From the NCBI GenBank assembly GCA_021155905.1, contig JAJNBG010000013.1, positions 31,335-95,334 of the forward strand: 64,000 bases of DNA, read 5' to 3'. This stretch comes from Bacteroidota bacterium. Its GTDB lineage: Bacteria > Bacteroidota > Bacteroidia > B-17B0 > Aurantibacillaceae. Shown here piece by piece: positions 46,098 through 55,220 of this stretch. Positions within the stretch are counted from its first letter, which is position 1; every line of letters begins with the position of its first letter. Both the position numbers and the translations under genes were made by a program. The notes under the pieces were generated by a model. That model ran no database searches. It was not told the origin of the DNA and saw only the letters and a list, made by a program, of their open reading frames with translations.

Positions 46098-47348
46098 ATG
46101 GACTTTACAACATACAAACATACGGTAACAGAGCGTTTTATACGTTACGCTAAAATTGATACACAATCGGATCCTGAATCCACGACCTGCCCAAGTACCA
46201 TGAAACAAAAAAACCTTGGTAAATTGTTGGTTGAGGAATTAACTACTATGGGTATCACGGATGCGGAGATGGATCAGCACGGGTATGTTTATGCGACCAT
46301 TCATTCCAATTCAACCAAGCAGGTTCCGGTGATTTGTTTTTGCTCTCACATGGATACATCACCGGATTGTAGCGGCGAAAATGTGAATCCTATTATTCAT
46401 GCAAAATACGACGGAAAGGATATAATTTTACCAAACGACAAATCTCAGATCATTAAATTTGCTGAACACCCCGACTTAGCGGCTCAAATTGGAAACGATA
46501 TCGTAACAACCGATGGCACAACCTTATTAGGTGCTGATAATAAATCCGGTTTAGCTGAAATCATGGATGCCGCCAATTATTTAATGCATCACCCCGAAGT
46601 GAAACATGGCGATATCCGCATTTTATTTACTCCTGATGAAGAAATAGGAAGAGGTGCGGATAAAGTGGATATTAAAAAATTAGGAGCTCAATACGGTTAC
46701 ACCATGGATGGTGAATCGTTGGGACATATTGAAAATGAAACCTTCAGTGCAGACGGGGTCTCCATTTTAATTAAAGGTATTCCAACTCATCCGGGCTTCG
46801 CTAAAGATAAAATGGAACATTCCATTAAAATTGCAGCGGAGATTATTAATCTTATTCCAAAAGATAAAACACCTGAAACGACTGAAAAAAAGCAACCCTT
46901 TATGCATCCTGTAGCTATTAACGGAGGATTGGAGCAGGTTGAAATAAAATTTATCATCCGTGCTTTTGATACACCAACATTGAAAGCTTTGGAATCAGAA
47001 TTAGAAGAAATTACCAAATCGGTTTTGGCAAACTATAAAAAATCCAGCTACGAATTTAAAGTCACTGAACAATACCGTAACATGAAAGACGTGTTGGATA
47101 ACTGTTACTTTGTGGTGGAAAATGCTTTAGAAGCAATTAAGCGGACAGGAGTGAAGCCTGTGTTGTCAAGCATTCGAGGAGGAACAGATGGCTCCCGTTT
47201 ATCTTTTATGGGATTGCCTTGTCCGAATATTTATGCAGGAGAACATGCTTTTCACAGTAAATTAGAATGGGTCAGTGTACAGGACATGGAAAAGGCAACG
47301 CAAACTATCGTGCATTTAGCAGCCATCTGGGAAGAGAATTCAAAATAA
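46098..47348 (+). CDS. pepT: Peptidase T (tripeptide aminopeptidase, M20B)
   Basis: 416 residues. Cytoplasmic zinc enzyme releasing the N-terminal residue of tripeptides. Metal-site segments are FCSHMDTSPD (His and Asp), GADNKSGLAEIM, TPDEEIGRGADK, and the C-terminal AGEHAFHSKLEW. It begins 2 bases after the secreted M4 peptidase and may share its transcript, which would link extracellular proteolysis with intracellular tripeptide use. No signal peptide. Confidence 0.95.
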   Translation: MDFTTYKHTVTERFIRYAKIDTQSDPESTTCPSTMKQKNLGKLLVEELTTMGITDAEMDQHGYVYATIHSNSTKQVPVICFCSHMDTSPDCSGENVNPIIHAKYDGKDIILPNDKSQIIKFAEHPDLAAQIGNDIVTTDGTTLLGADNKSGLAEIMDAANYLMHHPEVKHGDIRILFTPDEEIGRGADKVDIKKLGAQYGYTMDGESLGHIENETFSADGVSILIKGIPTHPGFAKDKMEHSIKIAAEIINLIPKDKTPETTEKKQPFMHPVAINGGLEQVEIKFIIRAFDTPTLKALESELEEITKSVLANYKKSSYEFKVTEQYRNMKDVLDNCYFVVENALEAIKRTGVKPVLSSIRGGTDGSRLSFMGLPCPNIYAGEHAFHSKLEWVSVQDMEKATQTIVHLAAIWEENSK

Positions 47349-47366
47349 TAGTTTCATGTAAAATAT

Positions 47367-47395
47367 AAAGGACATCCAAAACAGATGTCCTTTTT
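47367..47395. terminator. Terminator between convergent pepT and pdxA
   Basis: AAAGGACATC (47367-47376) pairs with GATGTCCTTT (47384-47393) around a 7-base loop, with T continuing to 47395. The near-symmetry allows use in both directions. Confidence 0.75.
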
Positions 47396-47399
47396 AATG

Positions 47400-48452
47400 T
47401 TATCCTCTTTCTTTTTTGATTGGAGAAAAGGCTAATGGATTTGCCGAAATCTCTTCCATCAGGTTTCGTTTTCTATAAATATCGATCGCAGCATATACAG
47501 CTTCCCTGAAAGAAGATTCATCAGCCGTTTGTTTGCCTGCAATTTCATAAGCCGTTCCATGATCGGGAGAAGTGCGAATAAAATTTAACCCGGCCGTAAA
47601 ATTAACACCGCCACCAAAGGCCAGCGTTTTAAAAGGTATCAGGCCCTGGTCGTGATACATGGCCAATACGCCATCAAATTTTGATTGGGTGTTATTTCCA
47701 AAAAATCCGTCAGCTGAGTAGGGTCCGTAAACCATTTTATTTTCTTTGGCGATATTAATGGCCGGTATAATGGCGTTGATCTCTTCATCACCAATCGCAC
47801 CGTTTTCTCCGGCATGTGGATTTAATCCCAACACTGCAATTTTCGGTTTACGGATCCCAAAATCCTTTACCAATGAATCATGCAATTGATTAATCTTCAT
47901 CAATACTGTTTCTGTATTAATGTATTGAGAAATATTTTTAACCGGAACATGGCCTGTTACCATGGCCACGCGTAAATCACCCGAACACAAAAGCATCAAC
48001 GGTTTGCCGCCAAGTTTTTCTCCGAGGTATTCTGTATGTCCCGGATAGATGAAGCCAGCTTCCTGCATGCTATGTTTATTGATCGGGGCCGTTACCAATA
48101 CATCAATTTTTTTATCAATCAATGCCTGGGTAGCTGCTTCTAGGGATAGTTTCGCGTATTTCCCACCGGAAAGAGTGGCTTTACCCATTTCAATGGTCAC
48201 TTCTTCTTCGTAACAAATGTAAACGTTTGGTTTTTTTCCGTTAATCTGATTTAAATCGCGTAAAGGATTAAAATTAAATTCCTCCAGGTTCAACATCTTC
48301 CTGAAATAAGAAACTGTTTTTTGAGAACTGAATAAAACGGGCACACAAAGTTCAGCCAACGCAGGATCTGACAACGTTTTTAAAATGATTTCCAAACCAA
48401 TCCCATTCAGGTCGCCCTGGGAAATTCCAACTACTATTTTATTTTCTACCAT
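47400..48452 (-). CDS. pdxA: 4-hydroxythreonine-4-phosphate dehydrogenase
   Basis: 350 residues. NAD-dependent oxidation in the DXP-dependent pyridoxal phosphate pathway. Family segments: VGISQGDLNGIG at the start, TAPINKHSMQEAGF, PGHTEYLGEK, VTGHVPVKN, LGLNPHAGENG, AMYHDQGLIPFK and RTSPDHGTAYEIAG; the His and Asp metal ligands are in these last blocks. It follows the unknown exported-protein gene by 4 bases and is last in a three-gene minus-strand operon. Confidence 0.95.
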   Translation of the reverse strand: MVENKIVVGISQGDLNGIGLEIILKTLSDPALAELCVPVLFSSQKTVSYFRKMLNLEEFNFNPLRDLNQINGKKPNVYICYEEEVTIEMGKATLSGGKYAKLSLEAATQALIDKKIDVLVTAPINKHSMQEAGFIYPGHTEYLGEKLGGKPLMLLCSGDLRVAMVTGHVPVKNISQYINTETVLMKINQLHDSLVKDFGIRKPKIAVLGLNPHAGENGAIGDEEINAIIPAINIAKENKMVYGPYSADGFFGNNTQSKFDGVLAMYHDQGLIPFKTLAFGGGVNFTAGLNFIRTSPDHGTAYEIAGKQTADESSFREAVYAAIDIYRKRNLMEEISANPLAFSPIKKERG

Positions 48453-48456
48453 ATTA

Positions 48457-49587
48457 TTAATTTATAATCCATCCTGCAATCGAAACTAAATGGTCAACAT
48501 AGATGTTTTCCCATTTTGCTTTAAACACGCTATAAACCGAAAGTTCCCTTTTAGTAGCAGAACCTCCCATCTTTATATTGCAAATAATTGCAGCATGGTT
48601 GTTTGATGCCTTAAAGTTATGTAATTCAAAATAATTTTTACCAATTTCTATGCCTTTATGATAAATTGTTCTGCCCAGGGGTTTTATATCGGTACTTATA
48701 GAATAATTATACTCAAAATCCTTATAATAGGTATTTAGCATGGTTTCTTTTATCGGATTTATGAGGTAGTATTTGTCTTTAAAAGAAAATTCCACCAAAG
48801 CATTATTTATTTTATTGAAGGTAAAGGTCGTTGGAATTTTAGCATTTGCACTGAAAGATCCTATTGTTTTTTGAGTTTTTAGATTCAGGTCGTATTTTAC
48901 GATACTTCCCTCTAGATCAGTAATTTTAATGTAGGGAAACATAAATGAATTATCGTCGATCCAATAAACCGGAACCCCTGTTTTTTTTTCAATCGTAGAA
49001 ACCCCGCCGTGCCCTGCATCATCCATCAGTATAGCTTTCGGTTTTCCTTTTGGAAAGTAAATTAACTTATACGGAGAACTTTTTTGATCTATTTCAACAT
49101 TCTGGCCAACCAGAGGCTTGAAATCCGGCTGGGAAATATCAGAATAGAGTCGGGTTGTTAAGTTATAAAGGGAATAATAGGAACCTGAAAATACATCATT
49201 GATAAAATAGATGACGCTATCGTTCGTTAATTTCACAACTTTTGCGGGGGCATCACGTAAAACTTCCCTGGTTTGCAGATCCAGAATGCAGCCTTTAGAA
49301 GAAATTAAATAACGGTTCCGGTATAATATATTTTCTCCTTCATCAAATCTTAAATAATCTTTGCCGTCTTTTTTACCGTTGACCGTCATGACCGTATCTT
49401 TTCCGGCAAAAACATAATTGACAAAATTAAATTTTACAATAACCTGTTTGAGTTCTTCTTTTCCGGATGCACCATAACCTACTACCACCAAAGATTCATT
49501 GAGTTTAGTCTGGGAAAAACCCAAAACTGAACAGAACAAAATGATATGTAGAATAAATTTCAAACTATAGATTTGAGAAAAAATCAA
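48457..49587 (-). CDS. Exported protein of unknown function
   Basis: 376 residues with a hydrophobic signal (FILHIILFCSVLGFSQ). The rest is rich in beta strands, Tyr and Asn, with repeated strand-turn units (YYSLYNLTTRLYSDI, YLINPIKETMLNTYYKDF) suggesting a beta-propeller or similar. No catalytic motif seen. The only early Met gives a 23-base overlap with the end of the leucyl aminopeptidase gene upstream, so translation may be coupled. I do not recognise the family. Confidence 0.65.
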   Translation of the reverse strand: MIFSQIYSLKFILHIILFCSVLGFSQTKLNESLVVVGYGASGKEELKQVIVKFNFVNYVFAGKDTVMTVNGKKDGKDYLRFDEGENILYRNRYLISSKGCILDLQTREVLRDAPAKVVKLTNDSVIYFINDVFSGSYYSLYNLTTRLYSDISQPDFKPLVGQNVEIDQKSSPYKLIYFPKGKPKAILMDDAGHGGVSTIEKKTGVPVYWIDDNSFMFPYIKITDLEGSIVKYDLNLKTQKTIGSFSANAKIPTTFTFNKINNALVEFSFKDKYYLINPIKETMLNTYYKDFEYNYSISTDIKPLGRTIYHKGIEIGKNYFELHNFKASNNHAAIICNIKMGGSATKRELSVYSVFKAKWENIYVDHLVSIAGWIIN

Positions 49588-50998
49588 ATAATAGCCTTAC
49601 GCCGTAGCCTGTTCCGCCTTTGCCTCTGTAACTGTCTTTTGCTGAAAGAAAGGCGGGCCCTGCTATGTCAAAATGCATGTAAGGGTAATCTGTATATTTT
49701 ACAAGGAACTTTCCTGCAGTTATTGCTCCGCCATATGGTCCGCCCAGATTTTTCTGATCAGCAATATCTGATTTAATTAATTCGTCGTACTCATCCCAGA
49801 AAGGAAACTCAGCCAGGCGTTCATGCATTCTAAGTCCGCTGACCGTTAGTTTTGTTTTTTGTTCATCCGTGGCGGTACCCATACTAACAATACCATATTG
49901 ACCAATTGCGACGGCAGCAGCGCCTGTTAAAGTTGATAACTCAATGGCCATTTCAGGCTTATACCTTTTCGCATAATGAAGAGCATCGGCCAGGATCATA
50001 CGGCCTTCGGCATCGGAGTTCAACATCTCAACTGTACTGCCATCCATCATGGTGATGATATCCCCCGGCGCAAAAGCATTAAATCCGGGGCGATTATCTG
50101 TAGCAGGCACCAATGCGATGATATGAACGTTCAACTTAGCTTTTGCAATGGCATACATCGTGCATCCAACTGCAGCTGCGCCGGCCATATCACATTTCAT
50201 TAAGTCCATGCTGTTCGGTGTAGGCTTTAAGCTCAGGCCACCGGTATCATAAACAACCCCTTTACCTACCAATACATATGGTTTCTTATTCTTTGGATTT
50301 TTAGGTTTGTATTCCATTACAGAAAATGTAGGAGGATCTACGCTTCCCTGGTTCACAGACAACAAGCCGCCCATTTTCAACTGTTTAATTTTTGCTTTAT
50401 TGAATACTTCTACTTTAAACCCGGCGTTTTTTCCCATAGCCTTGAAAGCATCCGCCAGATCTGTTGCATTCAATGTATTCACTGGTTCATTTACCAGGTC
50501 ACGTGCTTTTAGTGTGGCATCTACGGCAATAGATAAATTTGAAAGCTGCTGTTCGGTTGTCTTACTATCAATGATAGAAATGGCAGTAAACGTATTCTTA
50601 TTTTTCTTAGCACTTGGCTTATGCTTAATGAACTGGTAATTCGCCAAAGCCAATCCTTCGGCTAATGCCAGAGAATAATCAGCGTTCGGTAACTCATTGA
50701 TAATGGAAACTGCCTGACGCTTTTCTGCATTCATAAAGTCGGATATGGAAGCGCCGTGTTTACGAATCACTTCCAATGATGTATAGTGATTCTTTTTCTC
50801 ATCGATTAAAACCACGCATACCAAACGAGACAAGGTATTGATACAAATAAATTTTCTGTCATTCGCTTTAATGTCATTCGTTATATAATCAGCCTGTTCT
50901 TTGGTTAAAGCATATTCAGTTCTGTTTTTAAACGTTGCGCAAAGAATAGCTAAACTCTGTTTGCTATCTGCCTGTGATTTTTTAGTGATCGTCGTCAT
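49565..50998 (-). CDS. Leucyl aminopeptidase (M17)
   Basis: 477 residues from ATG 50998; an ATG 12 codons upstream gives a non-homologous extension. The C-terminal catalytic domain has VGKGVVYDTGGLSLKP, MKCDMAGAAAV, the signature NSDAEGRMILADAL (usual NTDAEGRL), and ALSTLTGAA-like ELSTLTGAAAVAIG. It is a cytoplasmic di-zinc hexamer that cleaves N-terminal residues. The Thr-to-Ser change in the signature is conservative. First gene of an operon with the unknown exported protein and pdxA. Confidence 0.94.
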   Translation of the reverse strand: MTTITKKSQADSKQSLAILCATFKNRTEYALTKEQADYITNDIKANDRKFICINTLSRLVCVVLIDEKKNHYTSLEVIRKHGASISDFMNAEKRQAVSIINELPNADYSLALAEGLALANYQFIKHKPSAKKNKNTFTAISIIDSKTTEQQLSNLSIAVDATLKARDLVNEPVNTLNATDLADAFKAMGKNAGFKVEVFNKAKIKQLKMGGLLSVNQGSVDPPTFSVMEYKPKNPKNKKPYVLVGKGVVYDTGGLSLKPTPNSMDLMKCDMAGAAAVGCTMYAIAKAKLNVHIIALVPATDNRPGFNAFAPGDIITMMDGSTVEMLNSDAEGRMILADALHYAKRYKPEMAIELSTLTGAAAVAIGQYGIVSMGTATDEQKTKLTVSGLRMHERLAEFPFWDEYDELIKSDIADQKNLGGPYGGAITAGKFLVKYTDYPYMHFDIAGPAFLSAKDSYRGKGGTGYGVRLLFDFFSNL

Positions 50999-51077
50999 AT
51001 GAGCGAATTTACTAAAAATCAAGGAGTTAATCAAGATGCAAAAAGGGTTTTATTAACCAGTAAATGCTTAAAACAAA

Positions 51078-51107
51078 GAAGCCATTTGCTAGCTAGCAGA
51101 TGGCTTC
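51078..51107 (-). terminator. Terminator of recQ
   Basis: The sequence can fold into a stem of 15 pairs (GAAGCCAT with ATGGCTTC, one T-G wobble, then the palindrome TGCTAGCTAGCA at 51087-51098). On the minus strand it is followed by a T-rich run. It lies between the stop of recQ and the leucyl aminopeptidase operon. Confidence 0.6.
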
Positions 51108-51125
51108 CCTTAAGTTATTTAATAA

Positions 51126-53333
51126 CTAATTTGCGAACTCGCTGATGAATTTGATTCTCATCAATCTTACTTCTTCTTCGCTGTATTCATCTTCGCCAAG
51201 GTCCTTTAAGATTGCGTTAATATCATCAGCTTCTGCTTCTCTCAGGCATTCGTAAATATCATCTTTCTTATCTTCATCAATCACCTGATCAATGTAGTAA
51301 TTGATGTTCACCTTAGTTCCTGATGTCACGATGGTTTCAATTTCCGTCAACAGATCGTTCATCTTCAGGTTTTTATTTTTAGCCATATCTTCCAGACTCA
51401 CCTTACGGTCAATGTTTTGGATGATAAACACTTTTAATCCTGATTTATTCACTACTGATTTGATGACCATGTCACTAGGACGCTCGATGTCATTTTCCTC
51501 TACGTGTTTTTTGATGACTTCTAAGAACGGCTTCCCGTATTTAGTGGCTTTACCAGCCCCAACTCCGGTGATTTTGGCCATTTCTTCCATGGTAATCGGG
51601 TAGTTGATGGACATTTCCTCTAAGGAAGGCTCCTGGAAAATAATATAAGGAGGCAAATTATTTTGCTTGGCAATTTTCTTGGTCAGGTCTTTCAGCATCG
51701 CATATAAAACCTCATCTGTGCTGTGTGAACCTTTTCCTCCAACAATGTCCTCATCGCTATCACTTTCAGCATTACTGAAATCATTATCACGGGTAAATTT
51801 GATGCTGAACGGATTTTTTATAAACTCTTTTCCTTTATCTGTGATTTTTACCAGACCGTAATTCTCAATATCCTTGGAAAAGAAGCCATTCACAATAGCC
51901 TGGCGCATTACTGCATTCCAGAACTTATCGTCCTTATCGGCTTCCACGCCTTCACCCCAGGTTTTTAACTCGTTGTGTTTATAGGATTTTCCGGTGGCAG
52001 TCAAGTTTCCGATCAATAAATTGATAATATCTTTTACTTTATGCTTCTCTTTGCTCTCTTTTACTGCTTTAATGGCAAGCATCAGATCGTCCTGAGCTTC
52101 AAATTTCTGTTTTGGATGGCGACAATTGTCACACATCTCGTTACATCTGGTATCGTTGAACTCTTCCCCGAAATAATGCAGGATAAATTTCCGGCGGCAT
52201 GAAGAGGTTTCTGCAAATGAGGCTGTTTCAGCCAGCATTTGTTTACCTATTTCCTGTTCATTTACCGGTTTATCTTTCATGAACTTTTCCAGTTTCATGA
52301 TATCATCGTAACTGTAGAATGTCAAGCAGTTTCCTTCACCACCATCACGTCCCGCACGACCTGTTTCCTGGTAATATCCTTCCAGTGATTTTGGAATATC
52401 ATGGTGAATCACATAACGCACATCCGGTTTGTCAATTCCCATTCCAAAAGCGATTGTCGCTACAATCACGTCAATGTCTTCCATTAAGAAGCCATCCTGT
52501 GTTTTAGCCCGTTCCTTCGCGTCCAAACCTGCATGATATGGGGCTGCTTTCACGCCATTCACAATTAGTGCCTGGGCTACTTCTTCCACCTTTTTACGGC
52601 TCAAGCAGTAAATAATGCCTGATTTACCGGAATTTTGCTTCGCATATTTAATGATTTCTTTAATCACATTCTGCTTGGCGCGAACTTCATAGTATAAATT
52701 CTCACGGTTAAAGGAGGATTTGAACAAATTCGCATCCAACATGCCTAAATTCTTTTGAATATCCTGCTGTACTTTTGGCGTAGCAGTGGCTGTTAGAGCC
52801 ATAACCGGTACTGATCCTAATTTATCGATTATTGGACGCAAACGACGGTACTCCGGACGGAAATCATGGCCCCATTCGGAGATACAATGTGCTTCGTCGA
52901 TCGCAAAGAAGGAAATTTTAAATTCCGAGAAGAATTCAACATTGTCTTCCTTGTTTAAAGTCTCAGGAGCAACGTACAATAATTTGGTTTTTCCTGACAA
53001 TACGTCTTTCTTAACGGTAGCTATCTCGGATTTATTTAAGGACGAGTTTAAAAAGTGGGCAATTCCTGTTTCATTACTGAATCCACGAATGGCGTCCACC
53101 TGGTTTTTCATTAAAGCAATTAACGGAGAAACAATGATCGCCGTTCCTTCGCTCATAATAGCAGGTAACTGGTAGCAGAGAGATTTACCACCGCCGGTTG
53201 GCATGATGACAAATGTATCCTGTTTGTTAAGTATATTATTGATTATCGCTTCCTGATTTCCTTTGAACCCGCCAAAGCCGAAAAAAGCTTTTAAAGGTTC
53301 TACTAAATTATGGGTTTCAACTTCTGCAACCAT
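51126..53333 (-). CDS. recQ: ATP-dependent DNA helicase RecQ
   Basis: 735 residues. 3'-5' helicase for recombination and stalled fork repair. Walker A PTGGGKS (45-51), DEAHC, LTATATPKVQQDI, and the second lobe GIIYCLSRKKVEEVA and QETGRAGRDG are intact. The RQC zinc site follows (CRRKFILHYFGE, then CNEMCDNC), then a winged helix and an HRDC domain (about 540-620, ending FLEVIKKHVEEN). About 110 more residues form an acidic C-terminal extension with helix-turn-helix character, so the protein is longer than the 610-residue E. coli RecQ, as in related Bacteroidota. Confidence 0.95.
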   Translation of the reverse strand: MVAEVETHNLVEPLKAFFGFGGFKGNQEAIINNILNKQDTFVIMPTGGGKSLCYQLPAIMSEGTAIIVSPLIALMKNQVDAIRGFSNETGIAHFLNSSLNKSEIATVKKDVLSGKTKLLYVAPETLNKEDNVEFFSEFKISFFAIDEAHCISEWGHDFRPEYRRLRPIIDKLGSVPVMALTATATPKVQQDIQKNLGMLDANLFKSSFNRENLYYEVRAKQNVIKEIIKYAKQNSGKSGIIYCLSRKKVEEVAQALIVNGVKAAPYHAGLDAKERAKTQDGFLMEDIDVIVATIAFGMGIDKPDVRYVIHHDIPKSLEGYYQETGRAGRDGGEGNCLTFYSYDDIMKLEKFMKDKPVNEQEIGKQMLAETASFAETSSCRRKFILHYFGEEFNDTRCNEMCDNCRHPKQKFEAQDDLMLAIKAVKESKEKHKVKDIINLLIGNLTATGKSYKHNELKTWGEGVEADKDDKFWNAVMRQAIVNGFFSKDIENYGLVKITDKGKEFIKNPFSIKFTRDNDFSNAESDSDEDIVGGKGSHSTDEVLYAMLKDLTKKIAKQNNLPPYIIFQEPSLEEMSINYPITMEEMAKITGVGAGKATKYGKPFLEVIKKHVEENDIERPSDMVIKSVVNKSGLKVFIIQNIDRKVSLEDMAKNKNLKMNDLLTEIETIVTSGTKVNINYYIDQVIDEDKKDDIYECLREAEADDINAILKDLGEDEYSEEEVRLMRIKFISEFAN

Positions 53334-53581
53334 GTTTTTATTGATTAAAATGTATGTTTTAGTGAGTAAACGTAGTGGTCTATTCTCATATAAAGATATA
53401 ATTAAATTTTTGAATAAAACAAAACATTTTGACCGTTAAATAGCATTTTCAGACTAATTAACTTTTTAACACGATGAATCGATGAATTGTGTAAAATAAA
53501 AATGTCAATCATACAAGTGCTGTAAAAAGCTGATTTGATGAAGGATAGATTTACTAACTTATTAGCTGTAATTAAAAACAA

Positions 53582-53881
53582 CTACTTGGCCCAATGATCT
53601 ATTATATCGCCTAGGTCGCTGACCCCGAGAGTAAACATAACAATTACGATTGCGAGTATGATTTTCATCCAGGAAGGTATCAGAAGGTCGTATTTTTTTC
53701 TAATCAGTTTACCTGTAGGCGGAAAGTAGATGAATGAAAGTACAACGTAAATTAAAGCCGGAATGGGATGCACCAAAATTAAATTTAATACACCAACGAC
53801 AAAAACACTTAAACCAAAAACCCAGCCCAGGACATTAAGTATATGCAGTTTATTTTTCATCATCTGATTTGGTTTAAACAT
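53582..53881 (-). CDS. Small membrane protein
   Basis: 99 residues with three hydrophobic helices (LGWVFGLSVFVVGVLNLILV, ALIYVVLSFIYFP, MKIILAIVIVMFTLGVS). Alternative starts at codons 7 or 8 leave the helices intact. It follows the next small membrane protein gene by about 36 bases on the same strand, probably in one transcript. Function unknown. The 248 bases between it and recQ hold only the recQ upstream region (with a near-consensus TATCTTTA at 53398-53391). Confidence 0.6.
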   Translation of the reverse strand: MFKPNQMMKNKLHILNVLGWVFGLSVFVVGVLNLILVHPIPALIYVVLSFIYFPPTGKLIRKKYDLLIPSWMKIILAIVIVMFTLGVSDLGDIIDHWAK

Positions 53882-53917
53882 TTACCGGGTGGTTCCGAAC
53901 GGCTTAAGCATGGATTT

Positions 53918-54253
53918 TTAATGCCACATGGTGCCAACCAGTCCCAGAACTGTGCCCATCCACAATCCAATAACAAAAACTATAAGGCTTAGAAGAACTG
54001 CCACAGTTCTATTGAAACCACGAGAACATTGATAATCCATAAATGAGTAAAACAATCCTCCTATTGCGCCCGCAACCGGAACAACAACTAATGGCCTCAC
54101 CATCCAGAATTTTGGCCAGTCCGGGTTTGGTTGATCGACCCCAAAGACAAAAAATGAAATAAATATTAAACCGATGGCAGCCCCAATAAGCATCGGTTTA
54201 ACGATTGCAGCCTTTTGATCTGGCTGTTTTTTTAAGTTGTTTTCTTGTGTCAT
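53918..54253 (-). CDS. Small membrane protein
   Basis: 111 residues with about four hydrophobic segments (AAIVKPMLIGAAIGLIFISF, WMVRPLVVVPVAGAIGGLFY, VAVLLSLIVFVIGLWMGTVL). The N-terminal 14 residues are charged and polar. Likely co-transcribed with the downstream small membrane protein gene. A good promoter lies 45 bases upstream. The family is not recognised. Confidence 0.65.
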   Translation of the reverse strand: MTQENNLKKQPDQKAAIVKPMLIGAAIGLIFISFFVFGVDQPNPDWPKFWMVRPLVVVPVAGAIGGLFYSFMDYQCSRGFNRTVAVLLSLIVFVIGLWMGTVLGLVGTMWH

Positions 54254-54298
54254 GTTAATTTAAGATTATGTTTATTAATTAGAAAGTACTTTGAGATA

Positions 54299-54328
54299 CA
54301 AAGTTAAACTAAATTTCTCATAATGCAA
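54299..54328 (-). promoter_or_regulatory. Bacteroidota-type promoter for the small membrane-protein pair
   Basis: On the minus strand TTG (54328-54326) is followed after 19 bases by TAACTTTG (54306-54299), an exact TAnnTTTG match; the ATG is at 54253. Confidence 0.55.
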
Positions 54329-54389
54329 GAAAATTTAAAAAATAATTGATTGTTGTAAGTGTTTTCCTGAGATGCGTTTAATTCACTTC

Positions 54390-55010
54390 TTATTCCTCCA
54401 TTTTGATCTTTTCAATCATGAGGTGTTTTTTGAACTTATGAACCATGTCGGCCATTTGAACTTCGCGATCCTGCAAATCTTTCATATCAAGGTCAGAAGC
54501 CTCGGTAACAGGCTTAAGCTTGGCGACATTCGCTTTCATAGCTTCCAGTCCTGCTTTGGTTGCTTCAACGCTTTCGTCGGAACCATCAAGACCGGCCATT
54601 TTTTCTTCGGTATCCTGAATGAATTTTTCTACATAAGGAATCATGTCCCATGGGTTATTGGGAGCGTTCCAAACGAAGGCAATGTTACAGCGGCGACATT
54701 TATACTTATTGCTTTTCCACCCTTGTGGGCTTGTTTCGAAACCAATAACTTTCAGCATTTCATTGCTGTTGCATTTAGGGCATTTCGCATTGTCCTTGAT
54801 CATTGCTTCCAGTTGCTCACGTTCCGCTAAAATGGTGTCGCGATTTTTCGCGTGAAGAAACAATTGCTCTGTTAGTTTATCACAGGTTTCCAGCATCTGG
54901 CGGTAATCGTCTTCCAGTTTATTATCGGTGGCAAGGACTTGCGCACGTTTCTTAAAATACTGTACCAGCTTTACCAGCTCACGTTCTTCGGGTTTCAGGT
55001 TCTGCTCCAT
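54390..55010 (-). CDS. Coiled-coil protein with internal zinc ribbon
   Basis: 206 residues, strongly charged. Residues 1-80 are helical with coiled-coil character (LVKLVQYFKKRAQVLATDNK). A zinc ribbon follows: CPKC (about 98-101) and CRRC (about 126-129). A second helical part (VEKFIQDTEEKMAG, ATKAGLEAMKANVAKL) ends the chain. It is cytoplasmic, with no signal or membrane helix. Unknown function; similar architectures occur in RNA- or DNA-associated proteins, but nothing here proves that. Confidence 0.7.
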   Translation of the reverse strand: MEQNLKPEERELVKLVQYFKKRAQVLATDNKLEDDYRQMLETCDKLTEQLFLHAKNRDTILAEREQLEAMIKDNAKCPKCNSNEMLKVIGFETSPQGWKSNKYKCRRCNIAFVWNAPNNPWDMIPYVEKFIQDTEEKMAGLDGSDESVEATKAGLEAMKANVAKLKPVTEASDLDMKDLQDREVQMADMVHKFKKHLMIEKIKMEE

Positions 55011-55140
55011 GGGAAATTAATCTTTTTTCAAAGATAAATGTTTAAGGGAATTTTGCAAAGGGAGCAAAAGAAAAACGAATTAGACGAGTTTAAAAAATCG
55101 AACGTAAAAAGAATCACTGTAAAGATTTTCTCGAAATTAA

Positions 55141-55172
55141 AAAACCCTTCTGCTATCAATCAGAAGGGTTTT
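55141..55172 (-). terminator. Terminator of the DUF2807/barrel gene
   Basis: AAAACCCTTCTG (55141-55152) and CAGAAGGGTTTT (55161-55172) form a perfect 12-bp stem with an 8-base loop. On the minus strand the T run continues, fitting termination of the gene that ends at 55221. Confidence 0.8.
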
Positions 55173-55220
55173 AATTGCTTGAAGCGGTTGTTAAATTAAT
55201 CGCTCGTAATTTTTGGTCTT